The notes under the pieces were generated by a model that was not told the DNA's origin, ran no database searches, and saw nothing but the letters and a program-made list of their open reading frames with translations. From Epiperipatus broadwayi (Eukaryota; Onychophora; Udeonychophora; Euonychophora; Peripatidae), in contig JAQFVV010006199.1 in NCBI GenBank assembly GCA_028023455.1, positions 990,001 to 1,054,000 on the forward strand: DNA of 64,000 nucleotides. The letters run 5' to 3'. The position numbers and the translations under genes are program-made. Of this stretch, positions 1 through 12,720 are shown one piece after another (the first letter of the stretch is position 1; every line of letters starts with the position of its first letter).

Positions 1-3000
1 AGCAAATGATTTTAACAACAAGGTCTTTTGCATATAATACAATATACATTTTGATGCGTATAAGCCTGATTTATTCTATTTTTAGTATTATTAATCTATT
101 TAAAGATAGAGGAATCCTGAATCCAATATTAAAATAGAATCTTTTTTAATTGTGAATATAAATTAGCAACATATGGCAAAATAAATTCATTTTTTATTAA
201 TTTTAATCAAATCATGCTTAAATTTGATATTTTTATATAAAATAATTGTAAACATTTATGTAATAAACCCTCATCATAACTCACTTATCAAATATTTAAT
301 ATAATTCTCAATATTTTCTTTCTACATGTCTTAAATATTTAATATAATTCTCAATTATCTGTCCTTCCCATCTATCTCAAATTCACATAGATAAAAATTA
401 TGGTATAAAAAACATTTAAATTCTCAAAGCTTATACTTTAAAAGAATGTGTGGTTAAAGAATGTATAAATCTATAATTTTGTAATCAAATTCATTCAAAT
501 TTTTGGATACACATAACTAAATATTTTAAACACTGACCATGCTCATACCCAATTGCCCATTGTAAACCTGAATTTACATTCAAATATTTAAACATATAAA
601 TTATTAATGTTTTTGGATTTTATACAAATACATCACCAATATACATTCTATTTATTAAAATCATATTTTTTGTCCAACATTAGCTGTATAATAAAATATT
701 CAAAAATATTAAATTCTGATAAAATTGTTTATAATTATATGATTTCATTTATATACATGTGAATTGTATGAATCAGTAGATCATTTACTACCTATAAATA
801 TTATTAGAAAGTTTTTGTCGAGATATCTTGTAAATAAATATAAATTAAAATTTATTATTGGATATTATAATTAGCTATTCACATGATTTTTTTTTTTGAA
901 TGGAAAAAAAAAACTGGTTTGGTAATGAATAATGTTATTTGTCAGAGATTGAGGATTGTATTATACAGCAAATATTGGACAAACATTGTGATATTATATA
1001 TACATTTGATGATATATTTCTATGTGTTCCAAGAAACCTAATAGATTAGAGTTTGAATGAGAATTCAAGTTTTTACTGGATAGTTGAGTATGAAAATGAT
1101 AAGTATTTAAAATATTTGGATGTATGTAGAAATTTTAATGAATTTGATTACAAAATGATTATAAAGCTTTTGAATATAGAGGATTTATACATTCTTTAAG
1201 GTATAAGCAACTTTGAGGCAGATACAAAGCAGAATACTGAGAATTATTTAAAAAATTTAACAAGAGTTTTACAATTATTTTATAAAAAAAGTCAAATTAA
1301 TACTTCATTGAGATTAAAATTAATAAGGAATATATTTCTTCTTCCTTATACTCCTAACTTATATTAAAAATTGAAAAAGATTTTTTCTAAATATTTTAAT
1401 ATTGGAATTAAATCCATTCTGTCTAAAATTTAAACAGGTAGTTAATCATTCTGCTACATCTGAGAGAGTTGATTGTACTGCCATTTATTATAATGAAACT
1501 AAGATTAATTTATTTTTGCATTTAAGACAACACATTTGTCAGTATAAAAGTCCAAATATAATTTACAAGTAAAATTCTGTTTTGTAAAATCATGAGAAAA
1601 GTTCTGTGCAATATTCTTTATTGTCTTGAGATAAATTAATTAACATTGTATGTAATAAATCAAATGATATGGAAAGTTACTTGGAAATCTGGTACATTAC
1701 TAATTTTAATAGCATTATGAATCAAAGATTTAGTAGTACGCAACTTAAGCTGATCATTAATTTTTTTTTAAATTTTGCTGTGATTCTGGTGAATTGCACC
1801 ACTAGGCTATTAATATTTTAAAAAAATAATTACTCATCACAAATGTATGATTATTATTTACAGTTTGGGTGCAGAATTTTATATACATATGTATTCTTTT
1901 TATTGAAAACACTACTCATGTATAACTTATTTTTATTTATACAAATATTTAATTTTATATATTATTATCAATATTTTAATCTTTTTAATATTTAAGTCAT
2001 TTTCAGTATTTTTTACATATATATGCAAGGATTTGTGACAATATATACTATGAATTAATTAAGTTCTATATTGGAGAAACATATATAACTAATTAAATTA
2101 ATATCTTTGGTCATATGTTTCAGAAATTTGTGATGAAATAGACGTATTTTTGAAGCTTGTTAAGAGTTTGTTTTTTACGTACTCTATATATAACATTTGT
2201 AAATACGAGCTTTATTAAAATTAGGTCATATGACATCTGACTTGATTTTTTATCAATTTTTTTATCAATGAAGTTACAAGTATATCCAAATTACAAAAGT
2301 GTATATTAAGTTATTCACTTGAAAAAATGTGAACTTTGTGTTTCAAAAATGCATCCAGAGTGAGAAAGGTTCATCTAACTTCTGGGGTGATGGATGGTTT
2401 ATATGATTAAGCTAAGGTGAAAAATATACTGAGAAAAAAATAAAATTTGAAATATATATATTATGAATTAGTTAAGTACTACAGTTGAAAGACTTATATA
2501 ACCAATTAAATTAATTCTTTGCTTTAATTCCAATAAATGTGCAATCATGGCATTTACAAAGAAAATTATGCTATCATTTCTAGTAGAGAGATTTGGATAC
2601 TTAAACTTGTATCTTACTTGATGACAGTTGTTCTAAGAAATAATGAGGAGGTTAGTTTAATATTTTTTCCACTGGTTTCTATAACTTGTGAGAGTGGTGC
2701 TTATATCAGAAGTGCTTGACATTAATTTGATTGGTATGATATATCAATATTTTTGATTCACATAACTTTCTCTTTATTATTCTTTTTGCATTTTCACATA
2801 CTTGCATTTATCTGAGAAATAAGATAATTTAAAAGGTTTTATTTCATATTATTGATAATAGGCATTTATGAAACATTATCAGCAGTGGCCATTTGCAAAC
2901 AAATATGCTCATACCAACTCCAAAAATATCTGTGGAATAGTTAAAAGCTGTACTAAAATCTCTACTCTTAGTTCATCATGAGGAAACATTTATGCTGAGC

Positions 3001-4549
3001 TTTTTTAGATCTTAAAAACTGAATTTTTTTTAGACTTCATCAATTATTTGTTTTTCATTAAAAGAATTTTAATTTGTTCTTGTTGTTATTAAATAAATAA
3101 ATATTTTTATTTGTAATTTTAATAAATTAGTGTTAAGTATTTAATGTGTCTTTTTAAATAAAGAACAAGTGTTTTATTCTGCACTATTATAAATTTATTT
3201 AAACACACATCGATTAGTAAATAATATTTACTAAGGCTGTAACCTCAAGAATGTGCGCAAAAAATGCAATAGTAGGGACCTCTACAGGTCTTAACTATTA
3301 TATAAATAATAGAATCAGTTTTGTTATTTAATTAATAATTTATCAAAACATATACTGAAAGTTGAGGATTAAAGAAATCTTATAAAGGCTACATGCAGCC
3401 CACAGCCACATAATGGGTTCCATTGCTTTAGTTGAAAAAGAATATTTTAAAATTTTTAAATGCCTTCAATTTGTTAGGAAGATAAAATCATAAATAATAT
3501 TTTTGAAGTCATTGCCTATAGAAATCTCTATTAATAAGAAGGGATGAAGATATAAAGGTAAATGAAATGAGTTCTTAGATGTAAGTATGTTATAGAATTA
3601 TTTAGATTATTTTTTTATATAAAGCAAGAAATTAATCATCAGAATCTACAGTCTTGATCAATTGTTTAGTCATGTAATAAAAAAAAAACATTTTTTTTAA
3701 AAAATATTTTATTACAATTTGAAATACCTTGTATAGTTTAGTACCATAGTTATATCTTTGATTCAAGATTTTAATAGGTGAGACAAGTTTTTAAAAAAGG
3801 CAAAATTAAAAGGGAGTTTATTTTCCAATATTAGTATTATATTAAATATTTTATAATTCTGCAACTTTTTTATATTGAAGAAAATAAATTGTTTGTTAGA
3901 TGTAACTCTTTAAAATGTATAGATTAGGATTACTGTATATATTTTGATATTTTAAATATTTTATTCCTGATAAATATATAATAAATTTATGAGTTATGGT
4001 ACAATGCATTTTAATTCAGAAATCACTTAAAATACATGTTGTTGTTTTTTGTTTTGTTTTAAAATTGCAGAATTGCATGTCGATTTTTTTTTTTTATTCG
4101 AAAAAAAAACATAAGATTTGGTACGGTTTAATAATGTTTATAATTTTTTTTCTTCACTGAAAATTCTAAATATCACGAACCAACCTTAGAATATATACTA
4201 GAGAGATTAAATATATCTTTATAAAAAAACTGTATTTTGTAAATCCACCTAAAATAAAACTGAGGGCTTGAGTTTAGTAAGACAGTATACACCTATTATT
4301 TTCAACTGATTGCAATTGTAATAAAACAGTTACAGATTAAAAAATATTAACAATTTCAATTTTTTTTTATTCAAAGTAAATTGTCCATTAAAGTTTATGA
4401 TATAGTTCTAAAATTGAGATAATAAAGTAAATTATATTAAGGGGATGAAGTGTGGGCACTCTTGATTGTTAAATGTCATCACTTTGTGTTACCTAGTAAT
4501 TTCCATTTGTCTTTGGAATAAAAAACTTAGTATACATGTAAATGTTTGA
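1..4549. other. AT-rich DNA without a recognisable gene
   Basis: No convincing gene is visible; the one 60-codon reading frame (2537-2719) has no family signature. A pair of direct repeats about 415 bp apart (2043-2110 and 2456-2522) shares the core ACTAATTAAATTAAT-like sequence with mismatches. A T-run followed by an A-run occurs twice in similar flanks (about 884-945 and 4082-4135). A short patch around 1380-1572 reads like decayed coding sequence but I cannot name it. Confidence 0.6.
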
Positions 4550-4650
4550 AAACCAGGAACTCTTCACAAACCTGGAACATAATTGCAAATATAGGGAATT
4601 TGAACTCAGACTTTCAAGCACCCAACAACTATCCACACTGTCTCATATAT
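4550..4650. repeat. Family A dispersed repeat, short fragment
   Basis: This fragment matches one edge of the repeat seen at 18.5-18.6 kb: a segment ending in AACTCAGACTTTCAAG, then a stretch resembling CTATCCACACTGTCTCATA. The fragment is isolated and has no inverted partner nearby. Classification of the family is unknown. Confidence 0.6.
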
Positions 4651-5398
4651 TTGAACTATTATTCTTTTATTATTGAAATTTTATTGTTTTGCACAATATT
4701 TAAACAAATATGGTTGTATTTGTAACTTTTTTACTTTTATTATAATATAAAGTGATGTTTGATAAAACACTAAATGTATTATCAGCAGTTGTACTTTATA
4801 TTACCAATTTTACAGTATCAGAATGTTTAAATCATTGAACTTTATTATTAATAAAAGACATTGCAAACTTTGATCATAATTGTGCTAAAAGCATTGAGAT
4901 TAAAATTATTTCAATTGTATTTAGTACTTTATCACTTTAAAATTAGAGTTTATTAATTGGGAAAAACTAAAGTAAAATCATGGAATTCTGTCTCACAAAT
5001 TTTGGAATCAATGAAAATAATATCTATAACTTTCCTCAATTAAAAGATTTTGCTATAGTAAGTGTAGTAATAATTTAGCAATCCACCTTTATCTTTCATT
5101 GTGTAACTCATGCCTTTTTTAAAATATCCATTTGCTGAAATAATATTTAAGTTTTAATATTTACTTAAATAATTATTAATATTAATGTCTGCAATTGTGG
5201 ATTTATAATTACAATTATATTCTGCATATTAAATTTATATTTAAAAACTACATAAAACTATTTAACATATATGATTATTAGTACAGCAACTGTGTATATC
5301 TCTATAACTCTTAAGTGATTATGAATGTTAATAACCATTCATCATCATCATCAACCATTATCAATTCACTGCAGGATGAAGGTCTCTCCATGTTCAAT

Positions 5399-5995
5399 CT
5401 ATCTTTTCCTATCTTTAGCTTCTCTTCTCCACATCACCTCTGCACACTTTTTTATTTCATCCATCCATCTCACATGTGGTTTCTTTCTGGGTCTTTTACA
5501 ATCTCTTGGAATCCAGTTTAAAATTTCAATTGTCCATCTATTATCATCTCTTCTAGCAATATGTCCGGCCCAACTCCACTTCAGTCTTTTAATTTTTTCA
5601 ATGAGGTCAGTAACACCTGTTTGTTCTCTTACCCATACATTGTGTTTTCGATCTCTTCTTGTTACTCCCAACATGCATCTCTCCATACTTCTTTGAATGG
5701 TCTGAAGTCTCTGTATTGCTCTTCTATTAAGTGTCCAAGTCTCAGATCCATAAGTAAGAACTTGGAAAAAACATTTATTAAAAACTTTCCTTTTCAAACA
5801 CATAGGCATATTTCCTTTTAGTATCAAGTTATTGCTACCAAAAGCACTCCAACCAAGTTTAATTCTATGATTATTTTCATCTATTATGTTTAAATCTGTA
5901 TTAATAATCTGACCAAGGTATTTGTAACTGTTAACTTCTTCTAACTCATCATAATCAATCTTTATTTTCATATTTTGAGAAAATCTATTAAACAT
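5399..5995 (-). pseudogene. RTE reverse transcriptase, C-terminal part
   Basis: This 198-residue reading frame holds the region after the RT palm: YLGQIINTD near the start, GSETWTLNRRAIQRLQ in the middle, then LKWSWAGHIARRDDNRW and RWMDEIKKCAEVMWRREAKD at the end. These are standard C-terminal blocks of RTE-clade endonuclease/reverse transcriptase proteins. The start is not a real initiation codon; the frame continues the damaged protein upstream, and a frame change near 5995 separates it from the palm. The final residues before the microsatellite have shifted frame compared with the full copy. It is a dead copy. Confidence 0.9.
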
Positions 5996-6228
5996 TACTT
6001 TAACTTTTTAACATTTATCTTTAGTCCTACTTTCCTACTTTCAACTGATAACTCCTGCAACATTTCCTGTAACTCCAAAGCATTATTTGCAAAAACAACT
6101 ACATCAACTGCAAAATCTAAATGACATAAATAATCTCCATTTACTTTCACTATTTTAACTTCCCATTTTAATCCACAAAAATATTTTTTGCAGCACTGCT
6201 GTAAAAAGTTTTGGAGATATAGAGTCAC
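5995..6228 (-). pseudogene. RTE reverse transcriptase, palm fragment with mutated active site
   Basis: This 77-residue frame covers the palm and start of the thumb. The catalytic motif that reads FADD in the full copy (63012-63023) here reads FAVD, so the first of the two metal-binding aspartates is changed to valine (codon at about 6106-6108). The following block FANNALELQEMLQEL is intact. The frame starts within a shifted region and is linked to neighbouring fragments only by frameshifts. Loss of the aspartate would abolish polymerase activity even without the frame breaks. Confidence 0.88.
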
Positions 6229-6234
6229 CCTGTC

Positions 6235-6825
6235 TTACACCCTTTTCAATGTTGATTTTCCTACATCATTATGTAATCTAATTGTTGCTGTTGCATTTTT
6301 ATAAATATTCTTTAAAATATGACAATATCCTGGATCTACACCTTGATGATCAAATGCTTTAATCACTGAAGAAATGTTTATAGAATCAAATGCCTTTTCG
6401 TAATCTACAAATCCTAAGCATAATGGCAACTCATATTCATTTGTTCTTTCTATAACTTCTCTCAATACCTGGATATGATCTACTATACTAAAACCACTTT
6501 TAAATCCAGCTTGTTCTCTTGGTTGGTGGAAATCCAGTGTTTTCTGTAGATGAATTGTAATTATCTTAGTAAAAATTTTGTATAACACTGATAAAAGACT
6601 GATACGTCTGTAATTTCTAATATCTTCTTTATCACATTTTTTAAATATTAATATTATTATTGCATTCTTCCAATCATCTGGTACATCTTTATCATTTAGA
6701 CATTTGGTATATAACTTTGCTAAAAAAATTTCTATTTCTTCACCTGCTTTTTTTAATATATCAATTATAATTCCATCATTGCCTGGAGCCTTCCCTTTCT
6801 TCATAAATTTAATTGCATGTCTCAA
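6235..6825 (-). pseudogene. RTE reverse transcriptase, fingers and palm fragment
   Basis: This 196-residue frame starts in the RT0/RT1 region (GKAPGNDGIIIDILKKAGEE) and continues through DWKNAIIILIFKK, NYRRISLLSVLYKIFTKII, QPREQAGFKSGFS and LCLGFVDYEKAFDS, the last carrying the first catalytic aspartate. All are in the right order for a non-LTR reverse transcriptase. It ends in a frameshift at the position corresponding to GVRQGD. The apparent methionine start is simply the first ATG after the 5' truncation. Because it is uninterrupted between AGEEIE and FLAKLY, this copy also shows what the full element looked like before its LTR-like insertion. Confidence 0.92.
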
Positions 6826-6827
6826 TA

Positions 6828-8334
6828 CATTTATATTATAGTAATAAAAAAAATAAATGTATTATTTTATTTTCCTGTTACCAGTTTTTCCAATTGCTAA
6901 ATGGTAATTTAATTAGATGCACAATTTAATAATCAATATTGATTGGCTAATTATGTTGACTTTGATTTGGATATATGAAGCATTTAAATCAATAAATATA
7001 TATACTTACATAAAATTTTAAAACAACAATTAAAAGTTGTTTCTATAAAAAATAAACTATTACTGAAATAATATATTAAAAAGTAAACAATTCCAATATT
7101 ATGTTTACTGCGTACGTGTTTTAAAAAAATAAATGAAAAAGCTTTTGTAAAAATAATTCCTTCTGGTAAAATAATTAATTAAGTACACAAAAAGTATTCA
7201 GTAAGTAATTTTTTTAAAAAAGTAATATATATGTATATAAATTTAAAATATTCAAAATTATATATTTAAACATATAATTTCTACAATTCTTGATAAAGTA
7301 TCTTTCCATTGAGTGAATAAAAGAAACAAAAAAGCTCTGTTGCCAATATATAATGATCAGGATTATAAATTAATAATTATGTTTATAACTTCTTTGAAGA
7401 TCATTCTGTTGTGATGTAGAAAGTAAGAAGAAAAGGAAAGTGTATTCATTTTTCATTTACAGATCTTGGATTGAAAATAAAAATATTAAGACGTATATGT
7501 AGCCTAAAGATACAAAGTAATAAAGGATGTTTTATAAGGATGAAAATTCAAGGCTATCATAGATAACTATTAATTCTAAAAAATAATAATAATACATGCT
7601 TAAAATATATAAGATAAAATAGTTAATTCAAATTACTTTAAAATTGTGCAAGCTTATAAAATTTCCTGTCTATGTTATCCTTTTTTTTTCCTGCTATTTG
7701 CAAAAGAGTTGCAAGAAATGAAATGATTGCAAGTGTATGACAGATTATTATTTTCATGTTTTACTATTATTTATAGTTTGTACTTGATCATATTTATTTT
7801 AAATACAATTCAATTTTTTTTTTTAAATGTAGATTTTTTTTCAAAAGATGTGTAGAACTGCATGACATTGATTGTACTCCTGTTTTGCAACATATCTACT
7901 CTGAACATTAAAGAAGTGGAAGTGCTATGATTATAATATGTTATTTATCAAAAGCATGCTAAGCATAAATAAAAGCTAAATTAAAAAATAAAAAGACTAT
8001 ATTTTCGGTATAAATGTCCAGAACATTTATATATTATAATTACACAGAAAAGAGAAAAAAATATTTGCTATTGAATTATTCAACTACTGTTATCAACTAA
8101 TATAGGATCCACAATAAAAAAAACACATTTTAAATCTACATAAGCCATACATGACACTAAGTTTTTGAATGAGTTTTTGTCATTAATACCGTTAGTTGGT
8201 ATTGCTTCTTTTTATATACTATTTTTAGTAAATAACTCATTTTTTATATGTATAGTGGAATATTTATTATATAATCCATGATGCTAATTACATGATGCTA
8301 TTTTATTTTATATATACATATGTTTATAAGGGAT
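6828..8334. other. AT-rich DNA, no gene seen
   Basis: Homopolymer-rich sequence with stops in all frames. I see no protein motif, RNA gene or repeat boundary here. Confidence 0.6.
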
Positions 8335-9530
8335 TGAAATCAGTCTGTCAAGTTTCCTACATCTATCCACTCCTTTTTATACAATGGATACACATGATCA
8401 CATAATGTGAAAAGGATAAATAAACTCCAATATAATGCTGAACCAGCACTCATCATCTCCCACACACATATATAACCAGTACTCATTTCATATTAAGATG
8501 GCTAATCTTTAAACTTTAATGGACAGGCTTCAATCTTTTTCATTCTCCAATTCTTGAACCAGCCATATCATTGAAAATCAGATGATAGAACACTCAAAGC
8601 CCTTGTTGATACCAATATTATTATCATATACATGTTGACCTTAAATCATTCTGACCTGCCACATATAGGACCTTAATATTCCCATTTAAATACACAGAAG
8701 AGGAATGAGCAGAATATAATCTGTTGTCTTTACTGAACTTAAATGTAATTAGAAGGGATTTAAACTCAGACTTTCAAGATCCCTACATCTATCGACTTCA
8801 TCTTATACAATTGATACATATGACCATATATTATGTGATAAAGATGATTTTCACTATAGGTATTTTGTGCTGAACCAGCAGTTTTTAGTTGGTCCAGATC
8901 ATCATCTCCCCCCCTCCATATATATAGTCAGTGCTCAGTTAATATTAAGATAACAAAGAACTTATGAGTGTGCTGGTTCAGTACAAAATACTTATATTGG
9001 ATTTTTTTTTATATGAATGTGATCATGTTGTATAAGATGGAGTGGATAGATGTAGGGAGCTTGAGAGTGTGAGTTCAAATTCCTTCTAATTACATTAAGT
9101 TCAGTATATATTAAACCTGTATTCTGCCCATCCCCTTCTGTGTATTTAAATGATGTTAAAGTCCTATACAGAGTTAGAGTGTTTTAAGGACAGCATGAAT
9201 ATGACAATAATATTGGCATCAACAAGGGCTTTGAGTGTTCCAGCATCAGATTTTCAATGATATGGATGGCAGAAGAGTTGTAGGGTAGAGAAAACTAAAG
9301 CCTGTCCTTTAAAGTTTGAATATTTTCTATTTTAATATAAATGGAGTTCTTGTGTGGGAGATGATTTGGACTAACTGATGAGTGTTGGTTCAGCACAAAA
9401 TATGTATACTGGAGATTATCTTTTTTTTTCACATTTATGTGGTCATGTGTATCTATTATATAAGATGGAGCGGATAGATGTAAGTAGCTTGAAAATCTGA
9501 GTTTAAATCCTTTCTAATTACATTGTGTTC
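8335..9530. repeat. Family A repeat cluster, compound inverted arrangement
   Basis: The left half (8335-8955) carries family A in one orientation, with the unit edge (AACTCAGACTTTCAAG) appearing again near 8765. The right half (about 8963-9525) carries the reverse complement, recognisable by TGAGTGTGCTGGTTCAG, TTTAATATAAATGGAG and the closing GAGTTCAAATTCCTTCTAAT. The unit is roughly 0.5 kb and includes blocks such as TTTAATGGACAGGCTTCAAT. No open reading frame runs through it. In one orientation the edge GAGTTCAAATCC resembles a polymerase III B box, so a tRNA-related origin is possible but unproven. Confidence 0.8.
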
Positions 9531-10286
9531 AATATAGACAATATACTTGTATTTAAATATTACATATATTGATGTTTAAATTCATTAGGCATATTTACTA
9601 AATATCTAATTTTGAAAAAAAATTGTAGTATCTTACTACAAATGGTATTTTATTTTTTTACCTTAGGTTTGTTTTTTTCTTTCTTTTATCAGATTATTTT
9701 AGAATTATACATAGGATTTATTTTTAAAATCAAAATTTAAAAAAGTTTGTCAATAATTGTTAGGTACTATGCTACAATATTTCCCTTCCCATAATATTTT
9801 GATAAACTTTTTAAAATAAGTCATCATAAAAGTATTTCATATATGCATATTATGATAAAAAAGGGTGATTAAAATTTATAATATAGATCTGAATTTGAAA
9901 TAATAGAATAAATGTTAAAAGGATGACAACCAATGACATATTTCCATTTATTAGGAACTTAGTTTATTTTTCTGCATTAAGGCAAAGAATGTAACATTTA
10001 TGCAGTTTGTGATTCTTTGAAACTTGAATATTTACTGATGTTTGTCAAAGTAATTAATAGCATAATAAATCAATAATTAATTAAATGATAAATGCTTAGG
10101 AAGTCATATGATCCTTGAGCAGCAGAATGCACTGACTTGAATTGTGACTTTTTTAGCTCTTAAATTTGAAATGCTACCAATATGATAAACAATACAGAGC
10201 TGTAAAGTATATTGCATTTCCAAAGATCTAGACAATAGATGAATAACTAAATTGAATAACAAATACTTCTTAAAAACATATCATTT
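9531..10286. other. AT-rich DNA, no gene seen
   Basis: No gene, RNA or clear repeat is visible. Confidence 0.6.
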
Positions 10287-10301
10287 AGATGAAATGATTT
10301 T

Positions 10302-10401
10302 TTTCTTTCATGTGTCATAGCATCAGCCGGGAAGCGAACCCGTAACCCGGGCAACTTCCTATAAGGCAATCGTGCTGACCTCTCGACCACCAATGCTTGA
10401 C
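10302..10401 (-). mobile_element. tRNA-headed SINE copy 1
   Basis: Minus-strand element made of a short leader (GTCAA), a 75-nt tRNA-like body, a short trailer (TATGACACATG) and an A-rich tail. The acceptor arms GCATTGG and CTGATGC pair over seven positions counting wobble. A-box-like sequence (TGGTCGAGAGG) and B box (GGTTCGCTTCC) are present. A perfect 15-bp target duplication flanks it (10287-10301 and 10402-10416), proving retroposition. The tRNA body differs from those of copies 2-4, but leader and trailer are shared. It is not a functional tRNA gene as it stands. Confidence 0.9.
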
Positions 10402-10416
10402 AGATGAAATGATTTT

Positions 10417-11690
10417 AATAATACAGTTTGATGGGATGAAAAAGGAAGCATAATTAAGAGATAACTGAAACTATAATTATGACCTATATCATTTTGGTTA
10501 CAAAAAATATAAATGTTATAATACTGAAAATGTTTATACTAATTGTAAATCTAAATTTTTAAACTATTGCAAAGTGTAAAAGAAATAGAGAAGGTTTGTT
10601 TTTATTGAAAAAATTTTTTATTTTTTTTAAACTTGGAAAATAAAGACAAATTGGTGAATGAATCTACTAGCTCATTGTTATATTTAATAAAGCATTTGTG
10701 AGTAACCAGTTTTAGCTTTTAGTCTAAAAGGGTTATGTTGCATTTTTTTAAACAAGAAACTGGTATTTTATATTTGACATATTTTATTAGATTATTTTTA
10801 TATGAACTATACGATAAATGCAATATAAATTTTTATTTGTAAATATTTTATTTGATGGTTTAAGATGAAAGTTAATAGGTATTTTTCAATTGAAAGATAT
10901 CCACAGGGTCTAATGAAGGTTTAGTGGTTTGAGAGTTTTTAATAACTCTCATTCAATGAGGGAAAATAACCTTTTAAAATAATGTTAGTGGATTTCATAA
11001 TTTAGGTGAATGGATGCCACTGAGGGAGTATTAGGTTTTCATTTTTATCTTTATGGGCATGGGCTACAGGTGTGTTGGAATGTTTAAATTTTATTTTCTG
11101 AGCTGGTATTAACTGGTATAATATTTTAAATTAAATAAAGTTGTGATAATGGTGAATTAAGTGAAATAAATATTTGATAAGTAACCATTTTGAATTGATA
11201 ACTAATTGATTATAATTTAATATTAAATTTATTTAAAAAATCGTGTGAAATGAAAAATATTTGTAAGTATGAGTATGTCTATGTGTGCATATATATATAC
11301 CTATACACAAACGCCAATCTTTATGAAAGCGAATACTGTGCTAGAACTAATGCAAAATTTATACAGTTAGATTCAAACATTTTTGTGATACCCCCCAAAA
11401 CCACAAAACAAACATTTATTCGTATTGTAAAAATTTTATTTTTATTTACTAACAAATTTTTCTTGTTCTTTTGCTGCAAAACTTTTAATTTTATCGTTAT
11501 AATTTATATAATTTCCACTTTATTTTCTATCGAAGAAATAGCTAATAAACTGATGCAGTTTTGACTTATTGTTGTTCATAGTTTTTAATTAATTCTAATT
11601 TTGAAGAACTTTTTTTTTTTTGTTGACATAATTTAAAGGACTATTGATAATTCTGGTTAAGTTTCAAAAAGTCGTTTTTTAATTATATGT
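10417..11690. other. AT-rich DNA, no convincing gene
   Basis: The 104-codon reading frame at 11250-11564 is compositionally biased (rich in I, F, Y, N, K) and has no family motif; I treat it as chance. A small palindrome GAGAGTTTTTAATAACTCTC lies near 10930. Confidence 0.55.
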
Positions 11691-12720
11691 TTTAATTTTC
11701 TGAAATTATTGACTGAAATATTTTATTTTTTCAAACATATCTCCACCATCTAAATCTCCATTCAAATGAAGATGTAAATCCTGGCAATATTTGAATAAAT
11801 TTTCGTTTTTTAAATTTTCAGATGTATTCATATATAAAAACTCAAAAATGCTTTTATGATTTCATAAAGGTCAAATCAATTTTGAAATTTTACTAATTCA
11901 GTATCTTTTTAAAAAAATTATGCATAAATTGTCTTCATCACTAATATGTTAGTATTATGCTTTATTCTTTTTTTTTTTTGTTTTGCTGTGATGATGGTAT
12001 TTTTGAATCCTTTAAACTTCTATAGATTTCAGGAAGTACATCAATTCTTCTAAATATTTTGTGGCCACAACTATATGCATTTTGCTTACAATATTGAAGA
12101 GCTAAGTGTAAGATTTTTAATTTGTTCTTAAAAAAATTCAGCATGATGTTGATTAAGCCATTATGTATAATTTACATACAAGACAAAAACAATTTGGAAT
12201 TTCTATTGAATATTTTACTATATCTCCCAATTATAAATCTGAACCTTGACTTCCATATGTTACATAAAAAGCTTTTTTATTTTCATGTAATATGTGAGCT
12301 TATACTCTTCATTAGTATATTTTTTTTATATGGCAAATATATCAAATTTTCCACAACAATCAAATAAATTTAACCTAATATTATTCAAAGTAGCTTTGTG
12401 TGTTTTATGTAATCCTTTTCTTATATTTCAACATCATCATCTATTACATTAACTTAATGAAGAACAACTAAAAGTTTTTATGATTTTGGGATACAATCTT
12501 AAAAAATGGAATAGTATTTGGCTTACTTTATTGCATCTTTATTGGTGTACTTTTCTATTTAAATGATTGAATCAAATTTTGCAATTATTCTCTTAAATTT
12601 AATATTATTGGTATACATAAAATATTAGAAGATCCTCCAAAAGGTAATTTGTATTGGGATAAATATAAAATAGCTGGAATTACTTTTTTTTAAAATTTGT
12701 TTCAAACATGTAATTTCTAA
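11690..12720 (-). pseudogene. Decayed hAT-like (ZMYM1/TTF-type) transposase remnant
   Basis: Read on the minus strand, scattered pieces keep hAT-like order. Near 12660-12600 there is ILYLSQYKLPFGGSSNIL, resembling the conserved LARQGLPFRG block of ZMYM1/TTF-type transposases. A 60-residue piece at 11962-12144 includes ALQYCKQNAYSCGHKIF. Near 11835-11720 comes FKYCQDLHLHLNGDLDGGDMF, resembling the C-x-DL...L...D-x-DG-x-DLF block before the hAT dimerisation region. Stops and frameshifts separate the pieces. No terminal repeats or target duplications were located. The family call rests on short motif matches from memory; decayed coding origin is more secure than the exact family. Confidence 0.5.

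Larger units (their letters stand above)
5339..6827 (-). mobile_element. 5'-truncated RTE-clade LINE copy
   Basis: A minus-strand copy of the RTE-type retrotransposon found complete at the right end of the window. Its 3' end is the CAT/ATC (TGA)n microsatellite at 5339-5356, as expected for RTE elements, which end in short tandem repeats. It keeps the reverse transcriptase and C-terminal region but lacks the whole endonuclease and breaks off near 6827, inside the sequence for the KGKAPG motif. The conserved protein blocks are about 90 percent identical by eye to the full copy. No clear target duplication was found. Confidence 0.93.

Noticed and set aside
11250-11564. 104-codon plus-strand frame
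   Set aside because: Extreme bias to I, F, Y, N and K with no motif; expected by chance in sequence this AT-rich.
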